39,964 bases of DNA, from contig JAIYDP010000068.1 of assembly GCA_027487435.1 (NCBI GenBank), positions 1 to 39,964 on the forward strand. The letters run 5' to 3'. The notes beneath the pieces were generated by a model. The model had not been told where the DNA came from and did not search any database. It saw only the letters and a program-made list of their open reading frames with translations. Position numbers and translations under genes: made by a program. Of this stretch, positions 34,646 through 39,964 are shown piece after piece; position 1 is the first letter of the stretch; each line of letters opens with the position of its first letter. The DNA comes from Verrucomicrobiaceae bacterium. GTDB taxonomy: Bacteria > Verrucomicrobiota > Verrucomicrobiia > Verrucomicrobiales > Akkermansiaceae.

Positions 34646-37039
34646 TTATGACTGCTTGCGGCGGCGGGCAAGTAAACCAAGGCCAATTAATCCGCCTACC
34701 AGCAAGTTGGAGGCTTCTGGCACGGCTGTGAACTGAAGAGTATTGCCCGTAATTGTGAATCCAGCTCCAGATGTAAAGTGGCCACCTAATCCTGTGAAAG
34801 AAAAGTCACCAGTCGTGAAGCCCGTAGTTCCCGTCCATGTGATAAGATCATAGGTGCGACTGGCTGTTGGAGCGGCACCCAAGAAGTCAAACTTGAAAGT
34901 GGAGCCTGTGCCTTTGGTGAAGTTTCCGGTGATAGCAAGCTTGTCTGAACTGGTGCTGCTGTTGGATAGATCGAATTGGAAAAGATTCGATCCGCCATTC
35001 CAAGTCGTAGCACCTGTGTTGAGGGTGCCGATGGCAGCAGTTCCATTGCTCGGAGCGATATTGCCAGAAACAGCTACAGTGCCGCCAATGGTGCCTGCAC
35101 CTGCTAGCGTTCCAGCTGCGGCCACGGTAAAAGTACTGCTGCTATGAGTGCTACCGTTGATACGAAGGGTTCCACCATTGACGTTAGTGGCGCCAGTGTA
35201 GCTGTTCGTGCCGGAAAGAATCCAAGTGCCTGTGCCAGTCTTGGTTAATGCTGTGGTGTTAGTTGTGGAGTTATTCACGATGGCTCCTGCAAGTTCCCCT
35301 ATGCCAGATGTTGAACCGGAGAGTGTGAGTGTCTTCGAGCCTCCACCTGTGGCGGTCATGTTGCTGGTGAACTTTAATAATCCTGCACCCGCTTGTTCCA
35401 ACGTGACTGTTCCCGTTGTGCCGCGCAAGTTCAACACACGGTCTGTGGTGTCGCCAGTGCCGGTATAGCGTAAAGTAGGAGTGTTTGTGAGATTACCAAA
35501 GGCTATCGTGCCTTTCGCCGCAGTGCTAGGTGCGCCTAGAGATGATGAATTGCTCGTGCCAACATTTTTGATGGAATTGAACGCATAGATGCCTGATTGT
35601 TGGATTTGAATGATCGCATCAAAGCTGCTTGTTCCTGTAAGAGTGACGCTGGCTCCACCTAGAACTAATGAGGAGTTAGCACCCGTACTGATGCCTGAAA
35701 TGCTACCCGTTAGATTAATGCTCGACAACCAATGGACACCATTGTTGATGGGGGTGGTCTGTACGACATTTCCGATCGTAACGGGATTCGTACCTGTTCT
35801 CACTGCGATATCGAATGCGTTGGCCGTGCTATTGACCTGCACATCATTGAGGGTGACTGCACTTGCTGAAGTCATGGTAAAATTCAGGTTATGATTGGGA
35901 ATCGTAACTTTGGAAATGGTGATGCTTGAGCCCGTTCCATGACTGAAGGCAATTGTTTGAGCGGCACCAGTGGTGGTAACGCTACTATCGCCCAAGGTCA
36001 GGTTTGTGTTTGCGCCTACTTGAATCGTGTTGGATTGGCCAGTAGCGGTGAAACCACGATCCGTCGTGACCGTCCCAGTACCAGTATAGTTGAAAACACC
36101 ACCTCGCAACAGAAGCCCTGCGGCACCCGGCGAAGCGAAATTTCCAATGCTGCTATCCATGCCAGCGTTGGCGAGACTCGCCACGTTGAGTGTGCCGCCT
36201 TGGAGCGTGGTAGCTCCTGTGTAGGTGTTGCTAGTACCAAGAGTGAGAGTATTTTCTCCCAGTTTCGCAAAACCCCGTCCGCCAGTAATGGCCGTTGTAT
36301 AAGAAAGATTACCCGTGGTGGTGTCTAATCCCACAGCGGTGGTCGCGTTAAGGGTGATCCCAGTGAGATTTCCCGTCATAGTCCCCGCACGTGCATTTTC
36401 AAAATCTGTCGTTGAGAAAAAACCCGCTCCACCGACGCCAAGGCCGAGCACTGTGCCTGCACCGAAAGCATGAGTGCCAGTAGATGCTTTGGAAGCAACA
36501 TTGCGGAAGACGAGAGTGCCTCCACTAATTGTCGTGCCGCCGTCGTAGGTATTTGCGCCGCTGAGCGCGATGAGTCCGACTTCCGATTTTGTCAAGGCGA
36601 CTCCTGAACCTGCGAGGACTGCTGCGATGTTGTGTACGGTGGCATTATTCAAGTTAGAAATGGTGGGAGTCGTGCCACCGAGTGTGATGGTGTTGCTCGT
36701 GTTGCCGAGTGTGATGCCTGTTACCTGGCCACCACGGAAGCTAATGGCATTGATGGAGACTCCACCTGCGGCTATGGCGACACTAGCATTTCCGTAATTG
36801 TCATTAAATCCAAATCGGAGTTCGTCAGCCGTGGTCGTTGATGTTGTGAAAGTACTGCCTGTTCCATTTGAGTTAATGTTTAAAAAATTGCTCGTGCCCC
36901 AAGTGCCAGTGGTTGACCCGAAGCCTGCTGAAGCACCATTTGAATCCCAGTAATAAACGGTTCCGTTTGCGTTGGGGTTAATAACTATGCTGCCGCATGC
37001 GGTAGCCAAGAGTAGTGTATTTTGTATTTTTCTTTTCAT
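34646..37039 (-). CDS. Secreted beta-strand-repeat protein with PEP-CTERM sorting signal
   Basis: The protein has 797 residues. The N-terminal signal is about 1-26 and the passenger starts VYYWDSNGASAGFGSTTGTWG. Residues about 29-615 are almost the same as the downstream neighbour. After GTGTWILSGTNSYTGATNV the C-terminal region is unrelated to that neighbour and ends VPEASNLLVGGLIGLGLLARRRKQS: a PEP motif (VPEAS), a hydrophobic helix and a basic tail. This is a PEP-CTERM signal, normally processed by exosortase during export to the surface or extracellular polysaccharide. No exosortase gene is in the window. ATG 37039 lacks an obvious Shine-Dalgarno. A possible small secreted protein gene lies 51 bases upstream on the same strand. 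Confidence 0.92.
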   Translation of the reverse strand: MKRKIQNTLLLATACGSIVINPNANGTVYYWDSNGASAGFGSTTGTWGTSNFLNINSNGTGSTFTTSTTTADELRFGFNDNYGNASVAIAAGGVSINAISFRGGQVTGITLGNTSNTITLGGTTPTISNLNNATVHNIAAVLAGSGVALTKSEVGLIALSGANTYDGGTTISGGTLVFRNVASKASTGTHAFGAGTVLGLGVGGAGFFSTTDFENARAGTMTGNLTGITLNATTAVGLDTTTGNLSYTTAITGGRGFAKLGENTLTLGTSNTYTGATTLQGGTLNVASLANAGMDSSIGNFASPGAAGLLLRGGVFNYTGTGTVTTDRGFTATGQSNTIQVGANTNLTLGDSSVTTTGAAQTIAFSHGTGSSITISKVTIPNHNLNFTMTSASAVTLNDVQVNSTANAFDIAVRTGTNPVTIGNVVQTTPINNGVHWLSSINLTGSISGISTGANSSLVLGGASVTLTGTSSFDAIIQIQQSGIYAFNSIKNVGTSNSSSLGAPSTAAKGTIAFGNLTNTPTLRYTGTGDTTDRVLNLRGTTGTVTLEQAGAGLLKFTSNMTATGGGSKTLTLSGSTSGIGELAGAIVNNSTTNTTALTKTGTGTWILSGTNSYTGATNVNGGTLRINGSTHSSSTFTVAAAGTLAGAGTIGGTVAVSGNIAPSNGTAAIGTLNTGATTWNGGSNLFQFDLSNSSTSSDKLAITGNFTKGTGSTFKFDFLGAAPTASRTYDLITWTGTTGFTTGDFSFTGLGGHFTSGAGFTITGNTLQFTAVPEASNLLVGGLIGLGLLARRRKQS
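35193..36955 (-). repeat. 1.76-kb direct repeat, copy B
   Basis: This is the partner of 32660-34421, in the same orientation, with about 770 bases between the copies. It codes the passenger of the PEP-CTERM paralogue. Differences are scattered and many are silent, which fits duplication followed by gene conversion or purifying selection. Confidence 0.85.
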
Positions 37040-37090
37040 GGATGTTGGTTTTTTGTTGGATTTTGGTGATTGTCTTTCATTGTCTGCCGC

Positions 37091-37315
37091 TTAAGGGGGG
37101 ACATTCCCTTGATCTGAGCAAAATTTTTCGTATCGGGTATTTCTTGGCACGGTGATGCGGTCCCACCAACACTCGCCTGATCCGTCGGTTCCTGAGATGT
37201 CGTCGAAACGTCCATCCCATGGTGTTGCTTCGACAGATGCCGTAAGCACACAGACAGCGCTGACTGCGGGAATGCCAGAAAAATGAAGAAAAAATGATCT
37301 GGATTTTTTTAACAT
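37091..37315 (-). CDS. Possible small secreted protein (74 residues)
   Basis: I do not recognise this protein. From ATG 37315 it reads MLKKSRSFFLHF and a hydrophobic run ending TASVEA, a plausible signal peptide. A mature part of about 44 residues follows that is rich in Gly, Asp and Trp (TPWDGRFDDISGTDGSGECWWD) with two cysteines. The frame extends further upstream to 37438 with no signal-like start, so 37315 is preferred. It ends 51 bases before the PEP-CTERM gene on the same strand and could be the first gene of that transcript, or a leader peptide. The only evidence is the signal peptide and the context; a chance reading frame is possible. Confidence 0.4.
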   Translation of the reverse strand: MLKKSRSFFLHFSGIPAVSAVCVLTASVEATPWDGRFDDISGTDGSGECWWDRITVPRNTRYEKFCSDQGNVPP

Positions 37316-37424
37316 GGGGTGGGGTTTGAGTCGTGAATGCCTTAATTTTTGTACTAATAATTCGGACAACGCGGATAAGTAGAAAATGTTCACGGTAGGA
37401 TCAAATTTATTCTTTCTTGCAAGC

Positions 37425-37441
37425 TGAATGAATTTCATTCA
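37425..37441. promoter_or_regulatory. 17-base perfect palindrome just upstream of the second hybrid regulator
   Basis: TGAATGAA (37425-37432), a central T, then TTCATTCA (37434-37441). It ends 12 bases before ATG 37454 and so covers the ribosome-binding region. Position and symmetry suggest an operator for autoregulation by the GntR-type protein encoded next to it, and perhaps control of the divergent PEP-CTERM gene. Confidence 0.6.
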
Positions 37442-37453
37442 AGTTCGGTGTCG

Positions 37454-38521
37454 ATGAGCAAATGGAAAGTCCAATCAATACCTGAGCAAATTGCTGCGTA
37501 TTTACGGGAGGAAATCAGCCTTGGACGTTGGGGGGGAGTGATGCCAGGGAGAAACGAGTTGGCGAAAGAGTTAGACGTAGGAATTTCCAGCGTACAAGAG
37601 GCGCTGCGGATGCTGCAAGAGGAAGGATTGCTGGTGCATCAAGGCGCAGGGCAAGTTCGGCGTATCAAAGACGTGAATTCAGGTTCTGAAAAACGACGTC
37701 TCAGGATTGCGATATTGCTCTACGAAGCGTTCACCATGAGTGCCGGCATTTTTTCCGAGGTGGCGCATCTGCTCCAAGATTCGGGTTATGAGGTTTTCTT
37801 TGCTAAATCAACCTTGTTGGATCTCAAAATGAGTGCAAGTCGCGTCGCGAAGTTTGTGGAAAAAACTGAGGCCGATGCTTGGATTGTGTGCTCCGCGGGG
37901 CGGGAGGTGACTCAGTGGTTCGCGGCACAATCCAAGCCGGCCTTTGCGCTTTTTGGTTCTCGGCGAGGATTGCCTCTGCCGAGTGTCGGTCCAGATCTTG
38001 TGCCTGCGATTGTTGCGGCAACGCGGCGGTTGATTGGTTATGGGCATCAGAGGATCGTCATGTTGGTGCGTCCCGATCGTAGGCTGCCTTTGCCTGCTGC
38101 CCTTGAGCGCGCTTTTCTTGAAGAACTCGCGGCAAATGGCATAACACCTGGGCCGTATCATCTGCCGGATTGGGATGATGGAATCGATGGCTTTCAAACG
38201 CGTCTTTCAAGCCTGTTCCAAGTCCAACCACCTACAGCATTGATTGTTGATGAGCTGATGTTGTTTATCGCGACTCAGCAATTTCTTTCAAAAAAACGGC
38301 TGCGCGTGCCAGAGGATGTGTCACTTTTTAGTCTCGGGTCGAATGCTGCATTCGCTTGGTGCGATCCCAAAGTCGCGCACCTGCATCACGATCCCTCTCC
38401 TGTACTGCGGCGAGTACTGGAGTGGGCGAATCATGTTGCGTTGGGAAAAAAAGATCTACGCGAAACACACATCCGTGCGCAGTTTGTTGATGGCGGTACG
38501 ATTGGCCCAGCCAAGCACTAA
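37454..38521 (+). CDS. Hybrid transcription regulator: GntR-type HTH with LacI-type ligand-binding domain
   Basis: The protein has about 355 residues and is a full-length paralogue of the regulator at 25098. The N-terminal winged helix is IPEQIAAYLREEISLGRWGG, then RNELAKELDVGISSVQEALRML and the wing EEGLLVHQGAG. The sensor domain from about residue 85 shows RLRIAILLYEAF, YGHQRIVMLVRPDRRLP, PPTALIVDELMLF and KRLRVPEDVSLFSLGSNAAFAW. It ends FVDGGTIGPAKH. A GTG at 37448 is in frame; ATG 37454 is preferred. It diverges from the PEP-CTERM gene (with the small secreted gene between) and converges with the partial surface-protein gene at 38786. It is likely a sugar-responsive repressor or activator of neighbouring surface genes. 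The ligand is unknown. Confidence 0.9.
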   Translation: MSKWKVQSIPEQIAAYLREEISLGRWGGVMPGRNELAKELDVGISSVQEALRMLQEEGLLVHQGAGQVRRIKDVNSGSEKRRLRIAILLYEAFTMSAGIFSEVAHLLQDSGYEVFFAKSTLLDLKMSASRVAKFVEKTEADAWIVCSAGREVTQWFAAQSKPAFALFGSRRGLPLPSVGPDLVPAIVAATRRLIGYGHQRIVMLVRPDRRLPLPAALERAFLEELAANGITPGPYHLPDWDDGIDGFQTRLSSLFQVQPPTALIVDELMLFIATQQFLSKKRLRVPEDVSLFSLGSNAAFAWCDPKVAHLHHDPSPVLRRVLEWANHVALGKKDLRETHIRAQFVDGGTIGPAKH

Positions 38522-38785
38522 TCGCCTTCCATGATTGGCGTTTGTTGGTCCGTAATGTGTTGTGCCCCTTGGTGGCTGTCCAAAAAGGAGTTCGGCACGT
38601 GTTGATGAAGCTGCCGCGGGAGTGGTCGATGGGCTTGTGTCCGATGGCGTGTTCTTGTTCTTGGGGCATGCCATCGACATCTAAGCCTGCCGCAGAATTG
38701 CGGAGGTTTGCTGGTGCGTAAATCGTAGGAGATTTCTCCTTTTGCTATCTCTTCAGCTTGGCTCATCGAGAGATGAGAAGCGTGA
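38522..38785. other. Gene-poor stretch between convergent genes
   Basis: No gene is supported here. A small hairpin (CGCC...GGCG, 38524-38541) lies right after the regulator stop and is followed by TTTGTT, a weak terminator at best. Minus-strand frames are open through much of the stretch, but their composition is rich in Arg, His and Thr and looks like a shadow. Confidence 0.4.
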
Positions 38786-39964
38786 TCACGGCGAAACGAC
38801 GACATGAAGACGAGCAAAAAGCTTACTTCCGACAGCGAGAGTGCGGCGGATTTTGACTTCGACCTTATCGATGCCTGCTCCGTAAAAATCATCCGATGCG
38901 GTACTAACGATGTCCGCACTTGGCAGGGCATCACTCCAATCAGAGAGGTTGCTGCCGTACTGAACCTTGATGGTGGTTTTGCTATCGGCGAAGGCTGTGT
39001 CGCTGCGGCGATAGGTGAAAATAAAGAAGTCTGGGTCACTGGTGTTGTCCAGCGTGGGGACTTGGCCGGTAGCAACAGCATTGGGATTTGCCGCGCCTAG
39101 GGTCCAAGCTACGCCATTTAGCACGCCGTCGTTGTTCGAGTCGAGGTTCGCATTGGCCCCGCCTGACCATGATGCATAAGGACTTGAGGCGGAGACGAGA
39201 GCGATTTTGTTGCCCTCATAGGCATAATCAAGGGTGTATCCCGCCGGTGGTGTTGGCGCTGATGCAAAGGCAGTGCCGGTGAGGCTGGAATAGGTTGCCA
39301 GCACGTAAACCGAATCATCAGGGGTTCCGGTGAAATTGTAGGTGACGGTCGCGTCGGTGATATTCAAGCCTGTAGCAGAAATTCTGCCGCTTGATCCAGA
39401 GCCTGCTGCATCGATGCCGAAGGTGACGGGCTGTCCTGTTGGTATCGAATAGGATGTCTTCAGCGTTGTCGCTAAGGTTGCACCTGGGGCGATGGAGATG
39501 CTTGGGCTCGTGAGAATCGTTCCTGAAGCACCAAGAGCTAACGTTCCCGCGTTGACGGAAGTCGCACCCGTGTAGGTATTGATACCCGTTAACGTTTGTG
39601 TTCCTGCACCTGTTTTGGTGAGGGTCATGCCAGAGGCTCCGTTGGCGATCACACCTGCGTAACTTGGACTAGCACTGGCACCCGGGTTTAACGTTAGGGC
39701 TGTGACCGCATCGTAGCCGCCTGAGGTAGTGGTGAAGACACCACTAGCCGCAGCGAAGTTTTTGTTACCCGATAATCCGCCGAGCGTCATCGTAGTTGTG
39801 GTGGTTCTAAGCCCGGCAGATGTAGCACCCGCTACACTAGATGTTGTGTCGAGTGTGCTGTTTTGCAGAGCTAGAGCGTTGGTCAACTCGAGAATGCCTG
39901 CCGCATTGGTTGTAGTGCCCGTAAATGTATTCGCGCCAGAAAGAATGATTCGACCAGAGTTGAT
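38786..39964 (-). CDS. Surface beta-strand-repeat protein ending in DGDG/FARL module (5' end cut by window)
   Basis: The frame is open through the right edge, so the N-terminus lies beyond 39964; about 392 residues are visible. The start at the edge (SGRIILSGANTFTGTTT) and later LTLTKTGAGTQTLTGINTYTGATSVN are autotransporter-associated beta-strand repeats. After a beta region (VTYNFTGTPDDSVYVLATYSS) comes the C-terminal module of about 130 residues shared with the other giants: SPYASWSGGANANLDSNNDGVLNGVAWTLG, a middle strand IKVQYGSNLSDWSD, and the end KLFARLHVVVSP. The calcium-loop-like motif is less perfect here (DSNNDGVLN). It converges with the second hybrid regulator. Confidence 0.85.
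   Translation of the reverse strand: MNSGRIILSGANTFTGTTTNAAGILELTNALALQNSTLDTTSSVAGATSAGLRTTTTTMTLGGLSGNKNFAAASGVFTTTSGGYDAVTALTLNPGASASPSYAGVIANGASGMTLTKTGAGTQTLTGINTYTGATSVNAGTLALGASGTILTSPSISIAPGATLATTLKTSYSIPTGQPVTFGIDAAGSGSSGRISATGLNITDATVTYNFTGTPDDSVYVLATYSSLTGTAFASAPTPPAGYTLDYAYEGNKIALVSASSPYASWSGGANANLDSNNDGVLNGVAWTLGAANPNAVATGQVPTLDNTSDPDFFIFTYRRSDTAFADSKTTIKVQYGSNLSDWSDALPSADIVSTASDDFYGAGIDKVEVKIRRTLAVGSKLFARLHVVVSP

Noticed and set aside
31836..37039. CRISPR or tandem short-repeat array
   Set aside because: The repetition is a 1.76-kb coding duplication and degenerate protein repeats, with no short identical repeats at regular spacing.
26245..37039. Classical type V autotransporters
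   Set aside because: The passengers carry autotransporter-associated strand repeats, but none of the proteins ends in a 12-strand outer-membrane barrel or a terminal aromatic barrel signature; they end in PEP-CTERM or the DGDG/FARL module.
38518..39081. 187-residue minus-strand frame
   Set aside because: It overlaps the C-terminal module of the partial surface protein in another frame; composition is Arg/His/Thr-rich and no motif is recognisable.

Overview
The window looks like a chromosomal segment of a verrucomicrobial bacterium, probably near the Verrucomicrobiaceae. Base composition is intermediate (about 50% GC by eye). Shine-Dalgarno sequences are weak or absent. Gene content fits that phylum: very large secreted beta-strand-repeat proteins, a PEP-CTERM protein, a DUF6288-like protein, and regulators that join a GntR-type DNA-binding domain to a LacI-type sensor. 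The assignment is inference from gene content, not from a marker gene.

Positions 1-9445 carry a partial Gfo/Idh/MocA oxidoreductase (minus), lysS, and a tight three-gene operon: transglutaminase-DUF2126 fusion, circularly permuted ATP-grasp plus alpha-E fusion, and a second transglutaminase. This set is a widespread but biochemically uncharacterised amide-bond-forming or peptide-modifying system. Positions 9571-14776 hold a possible Mpv17-like membrane protein overlapping a PfkB-fold protein with an altered active-site motif, a convergent rhodanese and L,D-transpeptidase pair, an AmgK-like phosphotransferase and a CHASE2-like membrane protein. Positions 14792-17014 encode a D-amino-acid dehydrogenase and a 4-hydroxyproline epimerase, two consecutive steps of hydroxyproline catabolism. 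A tRNA-Arg(CCU) follows. Next comes a minus-strand pair, a thioredoxin-like protein upstream of a PDZ/HEAT DUF6288-like protein.

Positions 21113-39964 are an accessory surface-protein region. It has five large minus-strand genes for secreted proteins and two plus-strand hybrid regulators. Each regulator starts divergently from one giant gene and ends convergently with another. Three of the giants are tandem paralogues with the same passenger of about 600 residues but three different C-termini: a sialate-O-acetylesterase-like domain plus a DGDG/FARL module; the DGDG/FARL module alone; or a PEP-CTERM anchor. Four of the five giants end in the DGDG/FARL module (about 130-150 residues, calcium-loop-like DxDGDG motif, terminal FARL-like strand). 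None has an outer-membrane beta-barrel.

The best candidate for something undescribed is this regulated surface-protein locus. It combines a putative C-terminal sorting module that alternates with PEP-CTERM on the same scaffold, dedicated hybrid regulators, and palindromic sites next to the regulator starts. Two intergenic regions (near 1000 and near 21000) also share a diverged interspersed repeat.
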